Origin: CAZRWD01 sp964603785
Lineage (GTDB): Bacteria; Fermentibacterota; Fermentibacteria; Fermentibacterales; Fermentibacteraceae
Direction: 5' to 3'
Assembly: GCA_964603785.1 (NCBI GenBank)
Contig: CAZRWD010000004.1
Coordinates: forward strand, 1 to 64,000
DNA length: 64,000 nucleotides
Shown here: positions 1 through 8,321 of the stretch, in pieces
Layout of the letters: every line of letters begins with the position of its first letter
Position numbering within the stretch: the first letter of the stretch is position 1
Position numbers and translations under genes: made by a program
The notes under the pieces: generated by a model
What the model saw: only the letters and a program-made list of their open reading frames with translations
Told to the model about the DNA's origin: nothing
Databases searched by the model: none

Positions 1-57
1 ATAGACCCCGTCGGACCGCTGTGCAGCGATCGAGCCTGGATCAGGCGAGAGAGCAAA

Positions 58-135
58 TGGCGGTCCGGACGGGACTCGAACCCGCAACTTCCGGCGTGAC
101 AGGCCGGTGCTCTAACCAGTTGAACTACCGGACCG
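58..135 (-). tRNA. tRNA-Asp (GTC)
   Basis: On the minus strand a full cloverleaf folds. The 7-bp acceptor GGTCCGG pairs with CCGGACC. The anticodon loop CTGTCAC gives anticodon GTC, the T loop is GGGTTCGAGTCCC, the discriminator is G and the 3' CCA is encoded at 58-60. Confidence 0.96.
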
Positions 136-268
136 CCGAGAGAGAGCGGGATTTATATCCGCCCCTTCGGTGTTCCGTCAAGATGGGAGCGGCCGGCGAC
201 GCTCCGGCAGACATTGCTATGCATCGGAGGTGTCCTATATTCACACTCGGTTTTCGGAAGGAGGGGTG

Positions 269-889
269 ATGAGATCAGCGTTCCTCGCGGGACTGCTGCT
301 CGTGGCGCTGTCAGTCGCGGCCGACATCGAGGTCGGCTCGGACGGCCAGTTCAGCAGCAATCCGTTCTGCGGCTCTTGATACCTCAGTCTGCGCTACCAG
401 GTGGTAGTGCTTGACAACGAGATCGGGAGCGCGATGCAGATCCAGCAGATCCAGTGGAAGAGGTCGCCGGTCGGCGACGCCTCCGGGACGTTCAACAGCT
501 TCAAGATCTACATGGGCTACGGGAGCTCCGACCAGCTCGGCGCCAACTACCTGAACAACTACATCGCCGGGACCAGGACCCTCGTCTTCAGCCGATCGGC
601 CTACTCGGTGTCCGCCAGCGCCGGGCAGTGGTTCAGCACCACCCTCGACACGCCCTTCTTCTACAACGGCAGCAACAACCTGATAATCGAGTGCGAGTGG
701 TCCAGCGCCACGCCGAACTCCATCTACATCTGGCACTGGACGGCCGGCAACAACCGCGGGATCTACGGACCCTACGGCCAGGCCACGGCCGACAACTTCG
801 AGGACCACATCCCGCACTTCATCTTCACCGGTCTGCTCGGCCTGGAGCAGGAAACGTTCGGCTCGATCAAGACCTCTTTCGACGAGTAG
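269..889 (+). CDS. Predicted secreted selenoprotein, family A (in-frame UGA at codon 37)
   Basis: One 206-codon frame is interrupted only by TGA at 377-379. Residues 1-17 are a Sec signal peptide (MRSAFLAGLLLVALSVA). The stretch before the UGA ends NPFCGS, giving a CxxU motif near the mature N terminus. Translation resumes in the same frame as YLSLRYQVVVLDNEIG. The remainder is a beta-rich domain with NNYIAGTRT and LDTPFFYNGSNNL, resembling modules found in secreted proteins of FCB bacteria. Two paralogues in this window (28509 complement and 46516) have UGA at the equivalent place. A start 401 truncation would lose the signal peptide. The ATG at 269 follows GGAAGGAGGGGTG. A strong hairpin follows the stop. 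Function is unknown; a redox or metal role is inferred from CxxU. If UGA is not recoded, this would be a pseudogene, which the paralogues argue against. Confidence 0.8.
380..409 (+). other. SECIS-like hairpin after UGA of family A gene
   Basis: Twelve bases after TGA (377-379) lies CGCTACC-AGGT-GGTAGTG (392-409), a 7-bp stem (one G-U pair) with loop AGGT. The loop G is about 21 nt from the UGA, inside the known 16-37 nt range of bacterial SECIS loops. The same spacing and loop recur in the two paralogues. The fold was made by eye and not scored. Confidence 0.7.
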
Positions 890-891
890 AC

Positions 892-919
892 CCGGGGGCC
901 GCCCGAGGGCGGCCCCCGG
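892..919 (+). terminator. GC-rich hairpin after the family A gene
   Basis: CCGGGGGCCGCCC pairs with GGGCGGCCCCCGG around a very short loop just after the stop at 889. There is no T tract, so it may be a processing or pausing hairpin rather than a classic terminator. The gene at 948 may still be cotranscribed. Confidence 0.55.
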
Positions 920-947
920 CCCATCCCGGAATGGCGGAGGAGGCTGG

Positions 948-2399
948 ATGAGAACCTTGTTCGCTCTTCTTCTCCTTGCAGCCATCTCGATGGCGGTGCC
1001 CTGCCCCTTCGGGTTCCCTCCCGAGGACGCCTGCCCCGAGGTCAGCCCCAAGTGCGCCCTCTACAACGACGCTGACGGCAACGGATTCTGCGACAATCCG
1101 ATCCCGCCGGCCACGGAGCCCCCGGCCGGGGACTCGTCCGCAACGCCTCCGCCGGACACCCTGGTCACGACCCCGCCGGACGACACAACCGGACCCGGCG
1201 ATGCGGTGGAGGATCAGGTCACGCCGGAGGACCCGCCCGACGCGCCCGAGGTCGATCAGGGAGATCAGCCGGAGGATATGGACGGCACGGTCGATGACCT
1301 GACCGCTCCCGACACCGCATCCGCACAGGTCGAGAACGGGTCCTCCGACTCTCTCTGCGTAGTCATCTCCTGTCCGCTCGGCTATACCCCGGCACAGGCC
1401 TGTTCGTCCTCCGCACCATCCTGTGCGCTGTTCACGGACGCTGACGGCGACGGGCGATGCGACAACCCCGGCCCGCAGAGCGACTCCGTGGCGATAGGGA
1501 CCGCGACCGACTCGGCCCTGACCATCCCGCCCTCCTCTCTCTCCCGCGGCTGCCCGAGGTTCCTGCCCCCCGCGGCGGCATGCCCCAACGACAGGCAGAT
1601 GTGCCCGCACTGGTTCGGAAGGTGGTCGGACGATTCATGCGGCAATCCCGAGCGGGGCGCGCGGCGCTCCGCACTGATACTCGGATTCATGATCGCCCTG
1701 CTACTGGTCGCGACCATCTTCTCGAGGAAGCTCAGGGGCGGACGCAGGATCAGGCGGAAGGCCCGAACGATCCGGTTCACCATACTCGGCGTCGGTCTTC
1801 TCGTGCTGGGGTTCTTCGTGCAGGGATGCTTCTGCCCCATCGGCGCCTTCCAGTACGCGCTCATTCCCGGCGGGCTGGCATTCCTGGGCCTCGTCGGGTG
1901 GGCCGTCCTTCTGGTCCCGGTCCTGCACACCCTGTTCTTCGGAAGGATCTACTGCAGCTGGGTCTGCCCGATGGGAGCCCTGCAGGAGTTCCTCTGGAGG
2001 CTCCACATCCTCAGGCTGCCGCATCCCTCAAGGAGGCTCGACCACATCCTGCTCATCGGAAGGGCCGTCATCTTCGCGACATTCGTCACCCTGGTCGTCC
2101 TCGCGGGTGCGGGAGCTCTCCGGGTACCCTGGCCGGCGCTCTTCTGCAGCATCGATCCCTTCCACACGGTCTTCTCGGTCTTCCTCACGGGATCCTTCCT
2201 TCTCGGCATACTCGTCGTTGCACTCTCGGTCCTGTGGGGCAGGTTCTTCTGCAGATACCTCTGCTTCTACGGATTCGTGCTGGGGCTGGCATGCCGCGCC
2301 GGGCTGTGGACCCATCTGAGGAGGATCACGCGGCGCAGGGACAGCTCCTGCGCCCTACCGGACGAATCATCCCCCAACTGCGAGATTCAGCAGGACTGA
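948..2399 (+). CDS. NapH/NosR-like polytopic iron-sulfur protein with secreted Cys/Asp repeat domain
   Basis: The protein has 483 aa. It starts at an ATG preceded by GGAGGAGG. After a signal peptide (1-16) come two copies of a module with CALYNDADGNGFCDNP and CALFTDADGDGRCDNP, resembling calcium-loop (DxDxDG) repeats flanked by cysteines. An acidic Pro/Thr linker separates them, and a third diverged copy lies near 200-238. Five or six membrane segments follow, with GCFCPIGAFQ, YCSWVCPMGALQ and FCRYLCFYG, the cysteine motifs of the NapH/CcoG/NosR membrane family that handles electrons from quinol. The C-terminal 2x4Fe-4S domain usual in NapH is absent; the tail ends SCALPDESSPNCEIQQD. The exported ferredoxins at 9.5-11.3 kb could be electron partners (inference). 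Confidence 0.75.
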   Translation: MRTLFALLLLAAISMAVPCPFGFPPEDACPEVSPKCALYNDADGNGFCDNPIPPATEPPAGDSSATPPPDTLVTTPPDDTTGPGDAVEDQVTPEDPPDAPEVDQGDQPEDMDGTVDDLTAPDTASAQVENGSSDSLCVVISCPLGYTPAQACSSSAPSCALFTDADGDGRCDNPGPQSDSVAIGTATDSALTIPPSSLSRGCPRFLPPAAACPNDRQMCPHWFGRWSDDSCGNPERGARRSALILGFMIALLLVATIFSRKLRGGRRIRRKARTIRFTILGVGLLVLGFFVQGCFCPIGAFQYALIPGGLAFLGLVGWAVLLVPVLHTLFFGRIYCSWVCPMGALQEFLWRLHILRLPHPSRRLDHILLIGRAVIFATFVTLVVLAGAGALRVPWPALFCSIDPFHTVFSVFLTGSFLLGILVVALSVLWGRFFCRYLCFYGFVLGLACRAGLWTHLRRITRRRDSSCALPDESSPNCEIQQD

Positions 2400-2404
2400 T
2401 AAAA

Positions 2405-2428
2405 GGGGGGCGGCCGTGACCGCCCCCC
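2405..2428 (-). terminator. Terminator between convergent genes
   Basis: GGGGGGCGG pairs with CCGCCCCCC around a 6-nt loop. On the minus strand it is followed by TTTT, so it fits an intrinsic terminator for the gene ending at 2449. It may also stop transcription coming from 948-2399. Confidence 0.75.
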
Positions 2429-2448
2429 TCCGATGACATCCGGGCCTT

Positions 2449-4245
2449 CTACTCCGTACGGATCAGCCTCCGCACGATGCTCTCCCCGCCGGGGAGTCTG
2501 CAGCGCAGGACATAGATCCCGGGAGGAAGCCTGCCGCCGTCCGCCGTCGCTCCGTCCCACTGCACGACTGCGGCGCCGCCCGTCGCGGTCGCGGAAAGCT
2601 CGCTGACCAGCCGTCCGGAGAGGTCGTATACCTCCAGGGTCTGCACGGAGCCCGTCACGCCGGAGATGGATATGGTGACCGCACCCCGGAAGGGATTCGG
2701 GAAGGCGTCGAGCAGCGGCTCCGTGGGCGAGGTCCCGGGATCGGGCTCGACCCCGGTCGAACCCTCCAGCAGGATGTCGTCGACATACCATCCCTCGCGG
2801 TTGCCCGTGGCGTCGGAGCCGAAGACCAGCCTCATCCTTACCGGCCCGGCAAGGTCGGAGGGCACGGGGAAGCTCACCTGCTGCCATCCCTGGGTGCCGC
2901 TGTAGACCCCTGTACCGGCGTCGAAGGGCCCGGTGGTGCCGGAGACTATCTGCCAGGGGTATCCTCCCGTCGGATCGACATCCGTCCATTCGGTGAACTG
3001 CCCCAGCCGGACGAGCCCTCCGTCGAGGGCATATCCGGGAGCGACGGCCTCCTGGATGTCGGTCCACATCCAGAAGGTCAGCGTCCCTCCCAGGGGCGCG
3101 TTGAACCACGGGCCGGTCTCCGCGCAGTAAAGGAGGTCTGCATAGTCGCCGGAGCCGGTGCTCCCGCATTTGAAGCTGTGGGTCCCCCCGGCCGTATGGT
3201 TCCGGGTGGTGCTCACATGCCACTGGTCACCCCACCCGGTCTCGAGGGCCCCGGAGGTCCAGCCGTCCGATCCGCTCTCGCAGTCGTATGAGACGCCGCA
3301 GCCGACCGGCATGATCATCTCGATCTCGGCATCGAACCCGCCGTCCGCGGTCACGTGGAGGGTGAGCGGGTATTCCCCGGCCGGGGCGGAGAGGGCGGCG
3401 AAGATGCCGAAGTCGTCCGCGCACCATGCAGCGCCGCCGGGGGAGATCGACCCGAAGGTCTCGGTCGCGTCGGTGACGGTAAGGAGGGGCGATGCCGCCT
3501 CCATCGTCACCGTCACGCCGGTGAGCGTCTCGCCCCCCTGGTTCGAGAGCGCGACGGCGAGCTCGACCTCCTCGCCCGGTTCGAAGGCCCTGTCGCCGTC
3601 GCCCTGCGACTCCCCCGTCATGTCGTCGTCGGCCTCGAGGGCGGAGACGCACAGAGGGATCAGCGTCTCGGCCGCAAACCACTCCCAGGATGCGAGATCC
3701 TCGTCACCTGTCACGAGCCCGCAGTCACCGGGCACCACTGCGTCATCGACGGCATCCAGCACCCAGGACTGGGACGTCGATGGGACGAAGATCTCGAAAT
3801 GGAGCTGTTCCTCGAAGCACTGGAAAGTCAGCTCGTAGTCGACATAGGACGGGAAGTCGGCAGTCAGGGATGCCAGGATCGTCGAAGTGAATCCTCCGGC
3901 CACCCGGCGAATCCTGGCGACGTTGGCGTCGGGGGAGACATAGGCGTAGATGCCCGAATCCCCATCCTCGAGACGCGCGATGAGGCCGAGCGCATGAGTT
4001 GCGGTGCCCTGCGAGGTGAGCAGTACATTCGTCTCGTCGGTGATCTGGGGACATGACAGCGCTGTGCAGGTCTTGCTGGTGGAGGCGCGAACCTCCCCGC
4101 TGACTGCGTACCAGGTTCCGGACTGGCAGCGCTGTGTCCAGTCGCCGATGTAGTTGTCCTCGAAATCGTAGAAGCACGATCCTGCAGCAACTGGCTGCGA
4201 GTTCAGAAGAACAGCCGGGAAGAGGAGACAGACAAGCCGTATCAT
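2449..4245 (-). CDS. Secreted surface protein with C-terminal sorting domain
   Basis: The protein has 598 aa from ATG 4245, with an upstream in-frame ATG at 4269 also possible. The signal peptide is IRLVCLLFPAVLLNSQPVAAG. A lectin/LamG-like beta domain (YDFEDNYIGDWTQRC) follows, then a CARDB-like Ig module (FEPGEEVELAVALSNQGGET). A second jelly-roll region with paired cysteines contains WYVDDILLEG. The end is a FlgD-like sorting domain (DAFPNPFRGAVTISI, LEVYDLSGRLV, LPPGIYVLRCRL). It is probably carried across the outer membrane by a type IX-like system, an inference from the C-terminal domain. The ligand is unknown. Confidence 0.75.
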   Translation of the reverse strand: MIRLVCLLFPAVLLNSQPVAAGSCFYDFEDNYIGDWTQRCQSGTWYAVSGEVRASTSKTCTALSCPQITDETNVLLTSQGTATHALGLIARLEDGDSGIYAYVSPDANVARIRRVAGGFTSTILASLTADFPSYVDYELTFQCFEEQLHFEIFVPSTSQSWVLDAVDDAVVPGDCGLVTGDEDLASWEWFAAETLIPLCVSALEADDDMTGESQGDGDRAFEPGEEVELAVALSNQGGETLTGVTVTMEAASPLLTVTDATETFGSISPGGAAWCADDFGIFAALSAPAGEYPLTLHVTADGGFDAEIEMIMPVGCGVSYDCESGSDGWTSGALETGWGDQWHVSTTRNHTAGGTHSFKCGSTGSGDYADLLYCAETGPWFNAPLGGTLTFWMWTDIQEAVAPGYALDGGLVRLGQFTEWTDVDPTGGYPWQIVSGTTGPFDAGTGVYSGTQGWQQVSFPVPSDLAGPVRMRLVFGSDATGNREGWYVDDILLEGSTGVEPDPGTSPTEPLLDAFPNPFRGAVTISISGVTGSVQTLEVYDLSGRLVSELSATATGGAAVVQWDGATADGGRLPPGIYVLRCRLPGGESIVRRLIRTE

Positions 4246-4378
4246 CGCTGACCCCCATCCATGTGACATCTGTTTAACTAACGGTGAATTACCGGCCCGT
4301 CAATCGAATGGTCTTCCGCCCCATTGACCCGGGGCGCCTCCGGTGTGAGCTTTCCGCAGATCATCGAAAGGAGGGGCG

Positions 4379-5884
4379 ATGGCTCTGGGGAGGGAGACCT
4401 GGAACAGCAGGACCGCGTTCCTGCTAGCGGCGATCGGGTCGGCCATCGGGCTGGGGAACGTCTGGAGGTTCCCGTACATAGCCTATGCCAACGGGGGCGG
4501 CGCCTTCCTGATCGCCTACCTCGTCTGCCTGCTCCTGGCCGGGATACCCCTGCTCATGCTGGAGTTCAGCCTCGGGCACATGACGCGGCAGGCCGCCCCG
4601 GGGGCCTTCGCGAAGATCCACCCCCGGCTCCAGTGGTTCGGCTGGATGGCGGCGGGCGTGGGCTTCGTGATCGTCTGCTACTACGCCGTGATAATGGGCT
4701 GGTGCATGAACTACGTCGCACACTCCGTCACGCTGGCCTGGGAGAGCCACGTGCCCTCCGCGGCGGGAGCCTCGCCGGTCCAGGACTTCTTCTTCAACAG
4801 GTTCCTCGGCCTGACCTCCGAACCGTGGGACATGGGCGGCTTCAGATGGCCCATCCTGATCGGCTTCTCTCTCTCCTGGATCTGGATAATCGCCTCGATC
4901 TGGAAGGGGACGAAGACGGTCGGCAAGGTCGTCTTCTACACAGTGACGATACCCTGGCTGCTCCTCGTCGTCTTCACCGTCAGGGGGATGACCCTGCCAG
5001 GGGCGGGCGAGGGTCTCAGGTTCTACCTGACCCCGGAGTGGGCGAGGCTCGCCGATCCGAAGATCTGGCTCGCGGCCATCTCTCAGATCTTCTTCAGCCT
5101 TAGCGTCGGATTCGCGATAATGATTGCGTACGGCAGCTTCCTGCCTTCGAAGACCAACATCGCCGCGAACGCCTTCATCATTGGCATCGCCGACGCACTG
5201 ACGGCCTTCGTGGGCGGGCTCGCGGTCTTCTCCGCCCTGGGCCACCAGGCGCAGCAGCTCGGAGTGCCAGTGTCGGACGTGGTCAGATCGGGTCCCGGCC
5301 TGGCCTTCGTGGCATACCCGGAGATCATCAGCAGCCTTCCCCTTGCGCCGCTGTTCGGGGTGCTGTTCTTCGTCATGCTCCTGACCCTCGCCATCGACTC
5401 CGCCTTCAGCCTGGTGGAGGCGGTCACTGCGGCGGTCCGGGACAAGTGGCAGGTCTCTCACCGGAAGGCCAACCTGACCGTCGGCGTGCTCGCATTCCTC
5501 GTCGGCCTGCCGATGCTTACCGGGGCGGGACTGCACATCCTCGACATCGTGGACCACTTCATGAACTACTGGGGGCTGACCCTTGTGGTCCTCATCGAGA
5601 CGATCGTCATCGGATGGGGCTTCGGGGCCGACAGGATGCGGAAGTACCTGACCCAGAACTCCAGCTTCCGTGTCGGGGGCTGGTGGGACATCTGCGTGCG
5701 GTGGCTGCTGCCGATGGGCATCATGTGGATGCTCTACAGCGAGATCAGGGAGAGGGCCGTGCCGTACGGCAGCTTCGGGCTGAGGAGCCAGGAGTTCCTC
5801 TTCGGATGGCTGGTCATCATCCTGCTGCCGATCGTTTCGGATGTCCTGGCGTCGATGCCGGGCAGGAGGCAGCAGGGTCAGTAA
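4379..5884 (+). CDS. Neurotransmitter:sodium symporter (NSS/SNF family) transporter
   Basis: The protein has 501 aa, within the usual NSS range, with ATG 4379 behind AGGAGGGGCG. The N terminus has the family signature AAIGSAIGLGNVWRFPY in TM1 with the Na+ and substrate-binding unwound region, then NGGGAFLIAYLV in TM2. About 11-12 membrane segments can be seen. Family members import amino acids with Na+. That fits the Na+-pumping decarboxylase at 15-19 kb, which could supply the gradient. The amino acid used cannot be read from the sequence. Confidence 0.92.
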   Translation: MALGRETWNSRTAFLLAAIGSAIGLGNVWRFPYIAYANGGGAFLIAYLVCLLLAGIPLLMLEFSLGHMTRQAAPGAFAKIHPRLQWFGWMAAGVGFVIVCYYAVIMGWCMNYVAHSVTLAWESHVPSAAGASPVQDFFFNRFLGLTSEPWDMGGFRWPILIGFSLSWIWIIASIWKGTKTVGKVVFYTVTIPWLLLVVFTVRGMTLPGAGEGLRFYLTPEWARLADPKIWLAAISQIFFSLSVGFAIMIAYGSFLPSKTNIAANAFIIGIADALTAFVGGLAVFSALGHQAQQLGVPVSDVVRSGPGLAFVAYPEIISSLPLAPLFGVLFFVMLLTLAIDSAFSLVEAVTAAVRDKWQVSHRKANLTVGVLAFLVGLPMLTGAGLHILDIVDHFMNYWGLTLVVLIETIVIGWGFGADRMRKYLTQNSSFRVGGWWDICVRWLLPMGIMWMLYSEIRERAVPYGSFGLRSQEFLFGWLVIILLPIVSDVLASMPGRRQQGQ

Positions 5885-5889
5885 TGGTT

Positions 5890-5920
5890 GGGCGGGGGCT
5901 GCTCCGACGCCGCCCCCCTG
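5890..5920. terminator. Possible hairpin between convergent genes
   Basis: A run of G-rich then C-rich sequence can form GGGGGC...GCCCCC with a 12-nt loop between the convergent genes ending at 5884 and 5924. There is no T tract. Confidence 0.35.
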
Positions 5921-5923
5921 ACC

Positions 5924-7123
5924 TCAGTCCACCGGGCTGTCGCGCCAGTCGGCCGGCAGGATGCCGAATCTGACCGCATCGGCTATGACGACTGCGGCCT
6001 GCCTGGCCACGGCGGGATCGATCATCCTGCTGCCGAGCGTCACCGCCCCCAGCCCCCTCGCATGGGCATCCTCCATCGCGAGGACCACCTTCCTGGCCTG
6101 GGCCACGGCCTCCTCGTCGGGCAGGAAGCCTCCGTTGACGACAGGCACCTGGGCGGGATGGATGCAGCCCTTGCCCACGAATCCCAGCTCCCTGGCCTCG
6201 GCGATCGAGGCTCTGAGGCCCTCCTCGTTCTTCACATCGGCGTAGACGGTATCTATCGGCTGCAGCCCGGCCGCCCTCGCTGCAAGGACCACAAGGCTCC
6301 GCGCTACGAAGCTCTCCCTGCCGTGGGAGGTAGGCCTGACTCCCAGCTCGGCCGTGAGGTCCTGCAGACCGAGGGTGAGTGCAGCGCACTCGGGCACCGC
6401 CCGTGCGATCCCGGAGGCGTCCAGGATGCCACCGGGGCTCTCGATGATCGGCATGAACCAGGGGAGCTCCTTCCGCCCGCAGGCCGAGGCCAGCTCGAGA
6501 GCCCTGTCCCTGACCCCGGCGACCCCCGCCGCGCTCTCGACCTTCGGGATCAGCACGTGCTGCACCGGCTGCGGGATGATCCAGCGGAGATCCTCGAGCC
6601 CCTCGTCGCCCTGGTTGATCCGGACCATGACCTCGGAATCCCCGAAGTCGACGGAGGCGAGAGCGTGGGCGACCAGTATGCGGGCCTCGAACTTGCGGTC
6701 CGGAGAGACGCTGTCCTCCAGGTCGAGGATCAATCCGTCCGCGCCGGACGACAGCGCCTTCGAGATGAAATCGGGCCTGTTCCCGGGCAGGTACAGCCTG
6801 GACCTCCTCGGGCGCGACCTCTCGGACGGCCTGAACGAGGTCGAGGGGGAAGGCAGCGGGAGGTCCGCCTCCAGGGCCTTCCTGGCTGCAGCCTCGAAAC
6901 GGGCGGCAACCGTGAACGGTTCGGCTCCCGAATCGTCCACGGCGACCCTTCCGCCCACCCCGAGCCTGGCGGCCGTGAACCTGACGGCCCTCTCCAGCGG
7001 GGCGGACTGGGCCCCGGTCTCGATGTTGACTTCGATGCCGTCGCCGCCCGGCTCGAACGTCACCAGGCAGTCGGATCTGACGTTCGGCCCTGCATTCCCT
7101 GCTGCCGCCAGTGCGGGCATCAT
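5924..7123 (-). CDS. CitD-CitE fusion: acyl-carrier domain joined to citrate lyase beta-like aldolase
   Basis: The protein has 399 aa from ATG 7123, preceded by TTGGAGGC. Residues about 10-95 resemble citrate lyase gamma chain CitD (NVRSDCLVTFEP, AARFEAAARKAL), including the serine that carries the prosthetic group in CitD. From about 105 the HpcH/HpaI-CitE fold follows: RSRLYLPGNRPDFISKAL, DLEDSV (metal-binding acid), MVRIN, PKVES, PIIESPGGIL and GKGCIHPAQVPVVN. CitD and CitE are normally separate chains. No CitF alpha chain is seen here, so the substrate may be another malyl- or citramalyl-type thioester. The gene is last in the minus-strand cluster downstream of the CcdA-like gene. Confidence 0.82.
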   Translation of the reverse strand: MMPALAAAGNAGPNVRSDCLVTFEPGGDGIEVNIETGAQSAPLERAVRFTAARLGVGGRVAVDDSGAEPFTVAARFEAAARKALEADLPLPSPSTSFRPSERSRPRRSRLYLPGNRPDFISKALSSGADGLILDLEDSVSPDRKFEARILVAHALASVDFGDSEVMVRINQGDEGLEDLRWIIPQPVQHVLIPKVESAAGVAGVRDRALELASACGRKELPWFMPIIESPGGILDASGIARAVPECAALTLGLQDLTAELGVRPTSHGRESFVARSLVVLAARAAGLQPIDTVYADVKNEEGLRASIAEARELGFVGKGCIHPAQVPVVNGGFLPDEEAVAQARKVVLAMEDAHARGLGAVTLGSRMIDPAVARQAAVVIADAVRFGILPADWRDSPVD

Positions 7124-7151
7124 GCCTCCAAGGCCGGGGGCGGGACCCCGG

Positions 7152-8276
7152 TCAGTTCTCGAATCCGGCCAGGGGACAGGTGACGCAGTCCTCCGGCTCA
7201 CAACCGATCGTGTTCAGCATGAGGAAGGTGAATCCCGAGTCGGGGTCCACGCGGAAGCTGTATCTCTCGAGGAACCCGCGGATCGCGTCGGCCCTGTCGG
7301 TGCACCAGGGTTCGTACTCGACCGCGAAGGCCCTCACCGAACCGTCCGACAACCCTTCCGAGAAGACCTCCTGCCAGGGTTCCAGCGCGGATCCGCTCCT
7401 GGGGTCCACCCACCACGGCACGAGGGCGCTGCACAGCCTCGGCAGGCGGGCAAGGGCTCCATGCGGATCATCGGCATCGCCCTCGACAAGGACCACTGCC
7501 GGGGAGGGGTGGACCGACAGGAGGGCGGCCAGCTCCGCTGCATGATCGCCGGGGACCGAGGCGAAGCCGACGACGAAGAGCGTGTCCTCCTCGAGAACCG
7601 AGTAGACCTCGCCCTGTCCGGCCCCGGTCCGCCCGGGTGACACGATCCCGTCTCCGGCGGAGAGCAGGCGCACCCCCGAACGGATGCCCGTGGTGAGGAA
7701 GTAGATGGCCACCACGAGCGCGATGACGCGCGCCGCTGTCGTGAACCACGCCTTCCTCGTCAGGAGCCCGAGGGCTGCGAAGGGCAGCATGTAGACCGTG
7801 GTGCCGGCGAAGAAGCCGGTGAACAGCAGAGCCCCCGGAATGGCTCCGTCGGACCCGAAGGCGCCCGTGACGGCGATCAGGAAGGAGGGACAGATCGACA
7901 GGCCGGTGAGGATGCCCAGGAGCAGAGGGCTCCGGGTCACCTTCAGCCATTTCGGGGCGGCGCAGCCGCCGCATGACCTGCGGACACGGGCGATCGACAG
8001 GAGCAGGTATATCGAGAAGAGGATGTAGCCGGCCGACGCTAGCGGCGCCCTCACGGCCGCGGGGAGCACCCCTCCGAGGAGCCCGAAGAGCGCGCCGAAG
8101 GCCGCGTAGGCTACGAACCTGCCGGCGTTGAGCTCGAGCAGCACCCTCAGCGACTCCATGCCGGTGCGCCTCTCCGACAGGAGGTAGGCTCCGTACACGG
8201 GGCCGCAGGATGCGAGGCAGGCTGTTCCGGTTGCGAGCCCCAGAGCCGCACCGCGTGCTATCGGCTCGAAGTTCAT
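7152..8276 (-). CDS. CcdA/DsbD-like membrane thiol-electron carrier with cysteine-containing soluble tail
   Basis: The protein has 374 aa. Six membrane segments fill about 1-210. Paired intramembrane cysteine motifs GTACLASCGPVYG and TGLSICPSFLI match the CcdA/DsbD core and SafE-like relatives, which pass reducing equivalents from cytoplasmic thioredoxin across the membrane. A Cys cluster RRSCGGCAAPKW lies in a loop. The tail of about 150 aa has EPWC and ends CEPEDCVTCPLAGFEN. It looks like a diverged thioredoxin-fold domain, which is not certain. Placement behind four exported ferredoxins suggests a role in keeping their cysteines reduced for cluster assembly. It could also reduce the predicted Sec/Cys pairs of the secreted selenoproteins. 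Both roles are inference. Confidence 0.72.
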   Translation of the reverse strand: MNFEPIARGAALGLATGTACLASCGPVYGAYLLSERRTGMESLRVLLELNAGRFVAYAAFGALFGLLGGVLPAAVRAPLASAGYILFSIYLLLSIARVRRSCGGCAAPKWLKVTRSPLLLGILTGLSICPSFLIAVTGAFGSDGAIPGALLFTGFFAGTTVYMLPFAALGLLTRKAWFTTAARVIALVVAIYFLTTGIRSGVRLLSAGDGIVSPGRTGAGQGEVYSVLEEDTLFVVGFASVPGDHAAELAALLSVHPSPAVVLVEGDADDPHGALARLPRLCSALVPWWVDPRSGSALEPWQEVFSEGLSDGSVRAFAVEYEPWCTDRADAIRGFLERYSFRVDPDSGFTFLMLNTIGCEPEDCVTCPLAGFEN

Positions 8277-8321
8277 GTCAGGTCTCCGGGCCGTCGATCC
8301 GGGGGTCGCCGGCCCACGGTG

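Noticed and set aside
269..889. Pseudogene or sequencing error at the in-frame TGA
   Set aside because: Three paralogues share the TGA at the matching place with intact frames after it; errors or decay would not repeat like this.
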